Source: Alphaproteobacteria bacterium
Lineage (GTDB): Bacteria > Pseudomonadota > Alphaproteobacteria > M2410
NCBI GenBank assembly: GCA_030614785.1
Contig: JAUWTJ010000044.1
Location: 1 to 34,463 of the forward strand
Reading direction: 5' to 3'
DNA length: 34,463 nt
The position numbers and the translations under genes are program-made. Numbering within the stretch: the stretch's first letter is position 1; the number at the start of each line of letters is the position of its first letter. The notes beneath the pieces were generated by a model. That model did no database searches, was not told the DNA's origin, and saw only the letters and a list, made by a program, of their open reading frames with translations. This document shows positions 22,382-30,207 of the stretch, one piece after another.

Positions 22382-23521
22382 ATGAACGAGAACACAACGA
22401 GCCTGGAGTATACCGAAGAGGTCGCCCGGGAAATGGCGCCGCTTTATGATCACGTCAAAGACGTTGTCCCGGCAGTTGAATGGCCCTTCTTCGCTCCCAT
22501 GATCCGGGAGATCAATCGGCTGAAGCAGGAAAAGAATGCCGTCATTCTTGCTCATAACTACCAGACACCGGAGATTTTCCACTGTGTCGCCGACTATGTT
22601 GGTGACAGCCTGCAGCTCGCGCTTCAGGCCTCCAGAACCGATGCCAATGTCATCGTTCAGGCCGGCGTCCACTTTATGGCATAAACTTCAAAGCTGCTGT
22701 CACCTGAAAAGACCGTCCTGATACCAAGCATGGAAGCGGGATGTTCACTCGCTTCGTCCATCACAGGTGAAGATGTTCGTCTCATCAAGGCTAAATATCC
22801 CGGCGTCCCTGTCGTCACCTACGTCAACACCTCTGCCGACGTGAAGGCTGAAAGCGATATTTGTTGCACCTCATCCAACGCTATTGAAGTTGTTGAAAGC
22901 CTTGGCGTCGACCGGGTCATCATGATCCCGGATGAATATCTGGCGCGCAATGTCGCCGCCGAAACCAACGTGGAAGTGATCGCCTGGAAAGGCGCCTGTG
23001 AAGTTCACGAACGATTTACTGCTGATGAAATGCGCGCCTATAAAGCCAATGACCCAAATATCGTCATTCTGGCTCACCCGGAATGTCCGCCTGATGTCAT
23101 GCAGGAAGTTGATTTTGCGGGCTCGACGGCGGCGATGATTTCTTACGTCAAGGATCGCAAACCGGCCCGCGTCGTCATGGTCACCGAATGTTCCATGAGC
23201 GACAATGTCGCGGTTGAATGTCCGGAAGTTCATTTTGAGCGGCCCTGCAACATTTGCCCGCACATGAAACGGATCACGCTGGAAAATATTCTGCACACGC
23301 TGCAAACCGGTGAGCATGAAGTCATCATCGATGAGGATATGGCGCGGCGCGCCCGGGTTTCGGTCCAGCGCATGGTTGACCTCAAGACACCGGGCGTGAA
23401 CCGATACAATGCAAGCAAGCCGATTGACGTTGTTATCGAAAACAAGGGTTCTATCAGACCGACCGTGCGGTCCAAAGTCTCCAACAGGCCAAGCGAGGCC
23501 GCGATGGCGGCCGGCGATTAA
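22382..23521 (+). pseudogene. nadA: Quinolinate synthase nadA with an in-frame TAA at codon 101
   Basis: The frame from ATG 22382 to TAA 23521 has 380 codons, a normal NadA size. It is unbroken except for TAA at 22682-22684. The context is GVHFMA[27 protein letters not shown]. NadA proteins have Glu here (HFMAETAK), and GAA to TAA is a single change. No frameshift is present. All family marks are intact in the second part: the three conserved cysteines expected to hold the 4Fe-4S cluster are at codons 121 (MEAGCS), 206 (KGACEVH) and 292 (NICPHMK), with VTECSMSDN between. NadA condenses iminoaspartate with dihydroxyacetone phosphate to give quinolinate. A protein starting at Met 22730 would lack the first of three subdomains. 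The cause may be a sequence error or real loss. nadC follows after 20 bp. Confidence 0.85.
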
Positions 23522-23541
23522 ACGACAGGTAGTTCGCTCAC

Positions 23542-24426
23542 ATGTCTGACAGTCCAAAACTGCCACACCTGGCAACTCTCCTTCTTGAGGGCCCGGTCCG
23601 CATTGCATTGCTCGAAGACCTTGGCCGCGCCGGTGATATCACATCCCAAAGCGTGGTTCCGGAAGATGCCGTTGCGCGTGTTTCCCTGACGGCCCGCGAA
23701 GCCGGAATTGTTGCCGGCCTCGACGTTGCTCGCACGGCCTTTCGCCTTGTCGATACCTCACTCAAAATTGCGGTCATCCGTGAAGATGGCACAAGGGTAG
23801 GCCCGGGCGATGACATTGCCCTGATCGAAGGGCCCGCCCGATCCATTTTGACGGCTGAGAGAGTTGCGCTCAATTTCATGGGGCACCTCAGCGGCGTTGC
23901 CACCGCGACCCGCAGCCTCGTCGATGCTGTGGAAGGGACCGGCGCGCGCATCTGCTGCACGCGCAAGACCACGCCAGGGCTTCGCGCCTTTGAGAAACAT
24001 GCCGTTCTTGCAGGCGGCGGCGTGAACCATCGCTTTGGCCTCGACGACGCGATCCTCATCAAGGACAATCACATTGCTGCAGCAGGCGGCATAACCAAAG
24101 CTCTCAGCGCCGCTCAGCAAGCGGCGGGGCACATGACCGCCATCGAAATCGAGGTCGATACGCTGGAACAGCTGGATGAGGCGCTGGCTGCCGGTGCACG
24201 CATCATTCTTCTCGATAACATGACACCGCCTGAACTTGAGGCCGCAGTAAAAAAAGCCGTGGGCAAGGCAGCGCTTGAAGCCTCGGGGAAAATCAATCTG
24301 GAGACTGTCCGCGCCGTTGCCGAAACCGGCGTCGATTACATTTCCTCCGGCTTTATTACCCACAGCGCCCCAACTCTCGATATTGGCCTCGACTTCGATG
24401 CTCTGGTCCCCGGAGCCGGAGATTGA
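23542..24426 (+). CDS. nadC: Nicotinate-nucleotide pyrophosphorylase (quinolinate phosphoribosyltransferase)
   Basis: A protein of 294 residues, full length for NadC. Diagnostic blocks are LLEDLGRAGDITSQSVVP near the start, LNFMGHLSGVATATRSLV, and the active-site stretch CTRKTTPGLRAFEKHAVLAGGGVNHRFGLDDAILIKDNHI. The last carries the Arg, Lys and His residues that bind quinolinate and PRPP. IEIEVDTLEQLDEAL and LLDNM complete the barrel. The enzyme turns quinolinate and PRPP into nicotinate mononucleotide. The start lies 20 bp after nadA, so the two form an operon. nadB (aspartate oxidase), often between them in other species, is not here. If nadA is really dead, nadC loses its internal substrate supply. 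Confidence 0.95.
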   Translation: MSDSPKLPHLATLLLEGPVRIALLEDLGRAGDITSQSVVPEDAVARVSLTAREAGIVAGLDVARTAFRLVDTSLKIAVIREDGTRVGPGDDIALIEGPARSILTAERVALNFMGHLSGVATATRSLVDAVEGTGARICCTRKTTPGLRAFEKHAVLAGGGVNHRFGLDDAILIKDNHIAAAGGITKALSAAQQAAGHMTAIEIEVDTLEQLDEALAAGARIILLDNMTPPELEAAVKKAVGKAALEASGKINLETVRAVAETGVDYISSGFITHSAPTLDIGLDFDALVPGAGD

Positions 24427-24518
24427 ATAATGGTCTGGTTGTGTAAGCTGGTTTACAGGACCCGCTGGCGACTTGATCTATCTTGACGACAGTTTCATAC
24501 CGTCGAGGAGATTCTGTC

Positions 24519-25247
24519 ATGTTGATCAGGGAATTTGCTGTTGCCGCTTCCGTCTTTGCACTAACCGCCTGCGCCGCAGCTCAAGCCGACCAGGCAGATG
24601 CAAAATTCAAAGATGCAGACCAGAAGGACCATTACGCTTTTGTTTTGGACGGCCGCGACTATGACGTCTCAATATCCAGGATATCCCATGAAGAGCAGGC
24701 TGAATTGCGCCGTGAGATCAATGACGAGGTGCGCGACGCACTCGCGGAAGCCAGACTTGAAATAAGCGAAGCCCTTGCTGAAACAAAAAGCGAACTAGCA
24801 AGTCTGAGTATCGAAACCCGCCTGGATGGAGAAGGTTTTAGCCAGACCATCGCGATGTCTGTGCAATCCGCATTGCGGGAGGCACAGCGGGGACTTGAAC
24901 AGGCCGAAATACGGCTGGCCAGAGACGAAGATCGTCTGGCGAGACAAGCTGAACACATGGCAAGGCAAGCCGAACATATGGCCCGGCAGGCAGAACGCTT
25001 GAACGGCAAGGCGGCTGAAATGAAAATCAAGGCTGAAGCCATGAAACGCGAGGCCGATGAGATGAAGCGCGAGGAGGAGCGTGTCAGGAAAGAAGTGCCG
25101 AGAGCGCCGGTGCCGACACAAGCACCCAGGTCGCCCAAGTCAGACAAGTCGCCCAGATCAGACAAGTCGACTTCCACAGCGCCTGCGCCAGCTGCCGGCA
25201 AACCTTTTCCCCTGTATCGCCAGGCTTTGGCCCCGTATATCCATTAG
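24519..25247 (+). CDS. Coiled-coil lipoprotein, function unknown
   Basis: I start at ATG 24519, with GAGGAG at 24505-24510. The product has 242 residues and a lipoprotein signal (MLIREFAVAASVFALTAC, lipidation at Cys18). Residues about 55-195 are highly charged and helical, with a near-perfect repeat of the unit ARQAEHM in the middle (residues 141-161) and further KAEAMKREADEMKREEE repeats, so a long coiled coil is likely. A Pro/Ser/Lys tail follows with repeated SPKSDKSPRSDKS. The architecture recalls envelope spacer lipoproteins anchored in a membrane, but no family is recognised. It stands between nadC and the pentapeptide-repeat gene. Confidence 0.75.
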   Translation: MLIREFAVAASVFALTACAAAQADQADAKFKDADQKDHYAFVLDGRDYDVSISRISHEEQAELRREINDEVRDALAEARLEISEALAETKSELASLSIETRLDGEGFSQTIAMSVQSALREAQRGLEQAEIRLARDEDRLARQAEHMARQAEHMARQAERLNGKAAEMKIKAEAMKREADEMKREEERVRKEVPRAPVPTQAPRSPKSDKSPRSDKSTSTAPAPAAGKPFPLYRQALAPYIH

Positions 25248-25285
25248 ACCCACATATATCCATTGAACCCATATGTCCGTTGAAG
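25236..25285 (+). repeat. Three degenerate tandem copies of an ATATCCATTRRACCC-like unit
   Basis: The segment overlapping the stop of the coiled-coil gene contains ATATCCATT followed by AGACCCA, then ATATCCATT followed by GAACCCA, then ATGTCCGTTGAAG, with spacings of 19 and 17 bp. The repeats run past the stop codon (25245-25247) into the gap, so the gene's C-terminal end may have shifted by repeat expansion. Confidence 0.55.
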
Positions 25286-25376
25286 ATGACGCCGGGATCG
25301 CTGTGCCGGTTGGCTCAGCATCGCAACCGACCCCCGCCACGTATGTAAACCGGGTTACCCTTCTGGGCATTAACCC

Positions 25377-25418
25377 TTGTCATTATACAATTCGTTCCCT
25401 ATATAATATGATATAGGG
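25377..25418 (+). promoter_or_regulatory. Promoter with overlapping dyad for the pentapeptide-repeat gene
   Basis: TTGTCA (25377-25382) is followed by TATAAT (25402-25407) at 19 bp, or by CTATAT (25400-25405) at 17 bp. The -10 region lies within a dyad with perfect 8-bp arms, CCCTATAT (25397-25404) and ATATAGGG (25411-25418). A repressor bound there would block RNA polymerase. Elsewhere in 25286-25469 I see no gene. Confidence 0.55.
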
Positions 25419-25469
25419 GTTTCAGGCGCGGGCGACGGTCTCCGCGTCTCGGACAGAACGAGGAACACT

Positions 25470-26468
25470 ATGCTTGCGTCCAGGCTTGGCGTTGCTGCCC
25501 TGATTGTCATGGCGCTTTCCTTCTTCACCAATCACCGTCCGGTTGGCCGTGTTCATGTGGTGAAGGGCGACTCTTCTTTCATTGAGAAAGAAGTCGAACC
25601 CAAGGTGACGATAGGGCCGTTCACCATTGATCCCAACGGCACGGACGGCGACACAATTCGCCAAACGATAGAAGTGCTGCGCAACTCCGATATTCTTGAC
25701 GAGAAAAACATCAAGGCAATACATGACGAGCTTGAACGAACCCAGGCAAACCATGAGCTTGAGGCTAAAGCTCTCGAAGCCGCCGGGCTTGAGATCGCGC
25801 GTAAACTTTCGGCCCTCGACATTGAGAAATCTGATGCTTCCCAGCCGGACCGCCTGAGCGAGACCGAAATTCAAAATCTCGTGGTCGAACGGCTCCTGTC
25901 TGTTCAAAACCAGATGCACGATGAAGAGGCCCCTGGCGAAGACCCGGCCCGACCGGCTCCCTCTCCAGCGTCAGCGCCGCCGCCACAAGGGCGCGCAGGT
26001 GAGGCCGTCAGTTCCGCCGAGGACACCGTATCTGAAGTCCCGCCGGTTCCCGCAGCTCCATCGGGCACGCGCGCGCCGGGCGATCTCAAGCGGATCGAGG
26101 GAGACTTCTCCGGTAAGACATTGATGGGTACAGATTTCCGCAATCGGGATCTGTCGGGCCTGGATTTTTCCAACGCGCGGTTAACCGCCGCAGAGTTTGA
26201 CGGTTCGGACCTCACGGGCGCGAATTTCTCGGGGGCCAAGATTCAGGGGGCCAGCTTCGCAGGGGCCATCATGGATGACATCATTCTCACCAATGCCCAG
26301 GCGCAGACAGCACATTTCGAGCGCGCTTCGCTCCTGCGCGCCAATCTGAGCTACGCCAACTTTGCAGGGGCCGTTCTGACCGGTGCGGACCTGCGGGGGG
26401 CTGTCATGGATAGTCTCAATCTCAACGGCGCTGTCATGCAGGGCACTCGCATGGGCGAAGCGCCGTGA
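25470..26468 (+). CDS. Membrane-anchored pentapeptide-repeat protein
   Basis: A protein of 332 residues. Residues 4-20 form a signal anchor (SRLGVAALIVMALSFFT) and keep the rest in the periplasm or leave it exposed there. Residues 60-150 are helical and charged. Residues 153-205 are a Pro/Ala-rich linker (APSPASAPPPQGRAG). Residues 211-328 hold about 20 pentapeptide repeats of the A(D/N)LxG type (DLSGLDFSNARLTAAEF, DLTGANFSGAKIQGASF, DLRGAVMDSLNLNG), which fold as a right-handed quadrilateral helix. Such modules mimic DNA or act as scaffolds. The membrane anchor and linker make a scaffold or interaction role more likely than gyrase protection. A regulated-looking promoter precedes it. Confidence 0.85.
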   Translation: MLASRLGVAALIVMALSFFTNHRPVGRVHVVKGDSSFIEKEVEPKVTIGPFTIDPNGTDGDTIRQTIEVLRNSDILDEKNIKAIHDELERTQANHELEAKALEAAGLEIARKLSALDIEKSDASQPDRLSETEIQNLVVERLLSVQNQMHDEEAPGEDPARPAPSPASAPPPQGRAGEAVSSAEDTVSEVPPVPAAPSGTRAPGDLKRIEGDFSGKTLMGTDFRNRDLSGLDFSNARLTAAEFDGSDLTGANFSGAKIQGASFAGAIMDDIILTNAQAQTAHFERASLLRANLSYANFAGAVLTGADLRGAVMDSLNLNGAVMQGTRMGEAP

Positions 26469-26502
26469 GGCGGCAACTGCCTGCCATCATAAGGCCGGAT
26501 GT

Positions 26503-26520
26503 CAGAGCGATCAGGCTCTG
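26503..26520. repeat. Hairpin between convergent genes, weak terminator candidate
   Basis: CAGAGC (26503-26508), GATCAG, GCTCTG (26515-26520) forms a perfect 6-bp stem in the 42-bp gap between the pentapeptide-repeat gene and the convergent hydrolase gene, overlapping the latter's stop. No clear T-tract follows on either strand, so termination is uncertain. Confidence 0.3.
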
Positions 26521-27185
26521 TCGCCCTTGTAAAAGATGTGGCTGCCGATGCTGACCGTCTTTTGCAGATGCTCGGACCAGAACGGCGAGACATAGTCAGC
26601 GTGGTAGTGGGTCGCTGCATCGGTGAGCCGAAGACTGTCATCGGCCATTACATAGTTTGCCAGCGATACGGACTTGTTCCAGGTCTTGCCGTCAGGCGGC
26701 GTGTCGGTCTTGCCATCACAGGCAAAAGAGAACTGACAACGGTTCTTTTTGTGTTGGTTCTGGAAAACAACACCGCAAATCGTATTCGGATAGCGCCTGG
26801 ACTCTTGACGGTTGAGGATAACCTCGGCGACGGCAATCTGTCCCGGCAATGGCTCGCCGCGTGCTTCATAGTAGATCGCCTGGGCCAGACAATGTGCCTC
26901 GGTCTCGTCGCGCGACGGCAGACTGTCCAGAACACGGGCCGAGAGAGCTTCGAGAACGGCGCGAGACTGGACGGTTTCCTCGCTCATGGCGACAATTATC
27001 GCCTCGGCACTGTCCCTCTGTGACTGGGCCGCACTGATCCCGGCATTATTCAACGTCGAAGATTGCAGAAGAATCACCCCTGCGCATAGCACTGCAAACA
27101 GCGAAAGAGCCGCTGCGAGTTTTTTTCTATCTGACTGTAGCGCGTTCAACATTGCTATCTTTTCCACGTTCAACATCTCTCTCAT
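26511..27185 (-). CDS. SleB-type cell wall hydrolase
   Basis: A protein of 224 residues with a membrane or signal segment at about residues 25-42 (AALSLFAVLCAGVILLQ) and a C-terminal Hydrolase_2/SleB domain (about 90-224). Family marks are LAQAIYYEARGE (the Glu of YYEARGE is the expected catalytic acid), IAVAEVILNRQESRRYPNTICGVVFQ, NRCQFSFACDG, and the closing THYHADYVSPFW. In spore formers SleB is a germination-specific lytic transglycosylase; in alphaproteobacteria the same domain serves peptidoglycan remodelling. The start may instead be one of two internal Met (codons 4 and 12), because the SD for 27185 is weak. It is preceded by a good promoter candidate. Confidence 0.88.
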   Translation of the reverse strand: MREMLNVEKIAMLNALQSDRKKLAAALSLFAVLCAGVILLQSSTLNNAGISAAQSQRDSAEAIIVAMSEETVQSRAVLEALSARVLDSLPSRDETEAHCLAQAIYYEARGEPLPGQIAVAEVILNRQESRRYPNTICGVVFQNQHKKNRCQFSFACDGKTDTPPDGKTWNKSVSLANYVMADDSLRLTDAATHYHADYVSPFWSEHLQKTVSIGSHIFYKGDRA

Positions 27186-27278
27186 TCGTTTTCAGGCCGG
27201 TGTCCCATCACGATCTTGTCGCTTCATAATCCAGGCCAACTCGCGTCTTCTGCTCAAAGTATTAAAGGCGCGGCGGGA

Positions 27279-27306
27279 CTTATAGCGTCGGAATCACCGA
27301 GGTCAA
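27279..27306 (-). promoter_or_regulatory. Candidate promoter of the SleB-type hydrolase
   Basis: On the minus strand, TTGACC (27306-27301) and TATAAG (27284-27279) are 16 bp apart, with the ATG about 94 bp downstream. A GAATC site (27291-27295) falls within the spacer, which could tie expression to GANTC methylation. Confidence 0.45.
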
Positions 27307-27492
27307 CGTCCAAATTGTCCCATAAATCCGCGGGTCTCGTGCAAAATTGTGCTAATATGATTAAAATTTGAATCAATCTTTTGAATCAAACGCTTAACCG
27401 AGACTCTTGCCATTTTGGACTGCGGCAGTTTCGCAACACCGAATCGAGGATTGCGATTCGCGCTGCTGATTTTCTGTATCAAATCGGGATTC
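27291..27492. promoter_or_regulatory. Cluster of seven GANTC sites in the gap between the hydrolase and ppdK
   Basis: GANTC occurs at 27291, 27370, 27383, 27402, 27441, 27455 and 27488, seven in 202 bp, where about one would be expected by chance. Two are within a 10-bp direct repeat TTTGAATCAA (27367-27376 and 27380-27389) and two are within the inverted repeat CGAATCG/CGATTCG (27440-27446 and 27454-27460). GANTC is the target of the cell-cycle methylase CcrM in alphaproteobacteria. The gap 27186-27501 shows no gene. Confidence 0.6.
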
Positions 27493-27501
27493 GTACGCTG
27501 A

Positions 27502-30174
27502 CTAAAGCTGGTTCTTCGAAGTCAGAAATGCCTGTGCGGCCGCAAGACGAGCGATCGGGACCCGGAAAGGCGAGCATGATACGTAGTCCAGGCCAACCGT
27601 CTCACAAAAGTCGATAGAAGCCGGGTCGCCGCCGTGTTCACCGCAAATACCCAACTTGATGCCCGGCCTTGCGGCCCTGCCTTTTTCAACGGCGATCTTG
27701 ATCAACTGACCAACGCCCTGCCTGTCAAGGCTGACAAAGGGATCCCGCTCTATGATCCCTTTCTTGATGTAGTCGGTCAAAAAGCGCGCCGCATCATCTC
27801 GGCTGATGCCCCAGGTGGTCTGGGTCAGGTCATTGGTGCCAAACGAAAAGAACTCTGCAGACTGAGCAATGTCATCTGCGTTCAAGGCCGCTCGTGGCAG
27901 TTCTATCATGGTCCCTACTTTAAAGGCGAGCTTGCACCCCCGCTCACTTTCGACGAGGGCGGCGACGGCAACAATACGGTCTTTCAGGTAGTCAAGCTCA
28001 CTCTTGTCGGCAACCAGCGGGATCATTATTTCTGCTTCAACGGTCTTTTTGAATTCCTTCGAGACATGGTCCGCGGCTTCAAAAATAGCGCGCGCCTGCA
28101 TCTCGTAGATCTCGGGGTGGGAAATACCAAGTCGGCAGCCGCGATGGCCGAGCATCGGGTTGGTCTCGGCAAGATCGCGGGCACGGTCACGAACATCACC
28201 CGGCGTCAGTCCTGTGACCTTGCACAGTTTGTCGATTTCATCATCGCTGTGCGGCAAAAACTCGTGCAAGGGCGGGTCAAGCAACCGGATGGTCACAGGA
28301 AGCCCGCGCATAATCTCAAAAAGCTCAACGAAGTCCTGTCGCTGCATCGGCAGAAGCTTGTCCAGGGCCTGGCGGCGACCGTCTTCATCTCCGGCCAGGA
28401 TCATCTCCTGGACACTTGTGATGCGCTCTGCGTCAAAGAACATATGCTCGGTCCGGCACAGCCCGATACCTTCGGCGCCAAAATCCCGGGCGGTGCGCGC
28501 ATCCAGCGGGGTTTCCGCATTGGCCCGCACTTTCAAGCGGCGCACGTCGTCGGCCCACTCCATAAGCCGGGAAAAATCGCCCGAGAGTTCCGGCTGAATG
28601 GTCGGAACCTTGCCCAGCATGACTTGCCCCCTGGTGCCATCAATGGTGATAATATCACCCTTTTTGACCTCCTGCCCCATGGCCGTGAATCTCTCCCTGG
28701 CGTAATCGATACGAACGGAGCCAACACCCGAAACGCACGGGCGGCCCATGCCCCGGGCAACCACCGCCGCATGAGACGTCATACCGCCGCGTGATGTCAA
28801 AATGCCCTGGGCAGCATGCATCCCGTGAATATCTTCCGGACTGGTCTCGATGCGGACAAGGATGACCTTGCGCCCATCGCTGGCAACTCGCTCCGCGTCC
28901 TCTGAATTAAAAACCACTTCGCCGCTTGCCGCGCCGGGCGATGCGGGCAGCCCTGTAGCTATGATCGTGCGTTCGGCAGCCGGGTCAAGTGTCGGGTGGA
29001 GCAATTGATCGAGTGATTCCGGTTCTATGCGCCCGAGCGCCTCCTCTTTGGTAATAAGCCCTTCATCGACCATATCGACCGCGACCTTCAGAGCCGCCTT
29101 TGTTGTGCGTTTGCCACCTCGAGTCTGGAGCATCCAGAGCCTGCCCTGCTGGACGGTGAATTCGATGTCCTGCACGTCCTTGTAGTGTCTCTCGAGTTTG
29201 TCGAAATTCTCCGCGAGCTCGGCATAAACTTCAGGCATCAGCTCTTCCAGCGAAGGATCAGCGGACCCTTGCTCCGCCCTGCCCTTTTTTGTGATTTGGC
29301 GCGGCGTCCTTATACCGGCGACCACGTCCTCGCCCTGCGCGTTGACCAGGTATTCGCCGTAATAAACCCGCTCACCGGTTGCCGGGTTGCGGGTAAAGGC
29401 GACGCCCGTTGCGCTGTCATCACCCATATTGCCAAATACCATGGCCTGAACGTTGACTGCCGTCCCCCAGCTTTCGGGAATATTGTGCAAGTTTCTGTAA
29501 GTTTCGGCGCGCGCGTTACGCCAGGAGCCGAAAACAGCGGCGATGGATCTCGAGAGCTGTTCTGCCGGGTCCTGGGGGAAGGCCTCGCCGCCTTCCCTCT
29601 CGACGCACTCCTTGTACTGGCCGACAATTATTTTCCAGTCGTCTGCATCAAGATCCGTGTCAAATGTGTGGCCCTGCTCTTCCTTGTAGATGTCGAGTAA
29701 CTCTTCGAAAGAATGATGATCCATACCCAACACCACACTGGCATACATCTGGACAAAACGCCGATAACTGTCCCAGGCAAAGCGCGGATCGCCGGAGAGC
29801 GACGCCAGTCCCTCAACGGTCACGTCATTGAGCCCAAGGTTGAGAACCGTATCCATCATCCCCGGCATCGAGGCCCGCCCGCCGGATCGCACCGAGACAA
29901 GCAGCGGGTTAGTCTCGTCGCCAAACGTGCGCCCTGCGGCGGCGCCTATCTGTGCAAGGGCGGCATCAACCTGGATACCGAGGGCGGCAGGTAGTTTGCG
30001 GTCATTGGCGTAAAAGGCTGTGCATACTTCGGTGGTCACGGTGAAGCCGGGCGGCACCTGCAGGTCGAGATTACTCATTTCGGCCAGATTTGCGCCCTTG
30101 CCACCGAGTAAATCTTTCATTTCGGCGGTGCCTTCGGCATGCCCTGCGCCAAATGAATAAACCCATTTCGTCAT
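27502..30174 (-). CDS. ppdK: Pyruvate, phosphate dikinase
   Basis: A protein of 890 residues, full length for bacterial PPDK. The N-terminal nucleotide-binding domain starts at KWVYSFGAGHAEGTAEMKDLLGGKGANLAEM. The central phosphohistidine domain carries TSRGGMTSHAAVVARGMGRPCVSG, with the catalytic His in TSHAA. The C-terminal PEP/pyruvate barrel has GIGLCRTEHMFF, SFGTNDLTQTTWGISRDD, and the conserved Cys near the end (DYVSCSPFRVP). The enzyme interconverts pyruvate, ATP and phosphate with PEP, AMP and pyrophosphate in the cytoplasm. It sits 33 bp downstream of glyS and is probably cotranscribed with glyQS, an order also common in related alphaproteobacteria. Confidence 0.97.
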   Translation of the reverse strand: MTKWVYSFGAGHAEGTAEMKDLLGGKGANLAEMSNLDLQVPPGFTVTTEVCTAFYANDRKLPAALGIQVDAALAQIGAAAGRTFGDETNPLLVSVRSGGRASMPGMMDTVLNLGLNDVTVEGLASLSGDPRFAWDSYRRFVQMYASVVLGMDHHSFEELLDIYKEEQGHTFDTDLDADDWKIIVGQYKECVEREGGEAFPQDPAEQLSRSIAAVFGSWRNARAETYRNLHNIPESWGTAVNVQAMVFGNMGDDSATGVAFTRNPATGERVYYGEYLVNAQGEDVVAGIRTPRQITKKGRAEQGSADPSLEELMPEVYAELAENFDKLERHYKDVQDIEFTVQQGRLWMLQTRGGKRTTKAALKVAVDMVDEGLITKEEALGRIEPESLDQLLHPTLDPAAERTIIATGLPASPGAASGEVVFNSEDAERVASDGRKVILVRIETSPEDIHGMHAAQGILTSRGGMTSHAAVVARGMGRPCVSGVGSVRIDYARERFTAMGQEVKKGDIITIDGTRGQVMLGKVPTIQPELSGDFSRLMEWADDVRRLKVRANAETPLDARTARDFGAEGIGLCRTEHMFFDAERITSVQEMILAGDEDGRRQALDKLLPMQRQDFVELFEIMRGLPVTIRLLDPPLHEFLPHSDDEIDKLCKVTGLTPGDVRDRARDLAETNPMLGHRGCRLGISHPEIYEMQARAIFEAADHVSKEFKKTVEAEIMIPLVADKSELDYLKDRIVAVAALVESERGCKLAFKVGTMIELPRAALNADDIAQSAEFFSFGTNDLTQTTWGISRDDAARFLTDYIKKGIIERDPFVSLDRQGVGQLIKIAVEKGRAARPGIKLGICGEHGGDPASIDFCETVGLDYVSCSPFRVPIARLAAAQAFLTSKNQL

Positions 30175-30207
30175 GCTCGTGGCCTTTCGCGACGTTCCCG
30201 GCTTCTT

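Noticed and set aside
22682-22684. Stop codon recoding (selenocysteine, pyrrolysine or genetic-code change) in nadA
   Set aside because: TAA is used as a normal stop elsewhere here (for example at the end of nadA and of the TetR gene), and Sec/Pyl use UGA/UAG. The expected residue is Glu, one base away.
22730-23521. Separate gene starting at internal Met in nadA
   Set aside because: It begins inside the conserved MEAGCS motif and would lack a whole NadA subdomain; it has no good SD.
27634-28794. Long open frame on the plus strand (386 codons)
   Set aside because: Antisense to ppdK; composition follows the opposite-strand codons.
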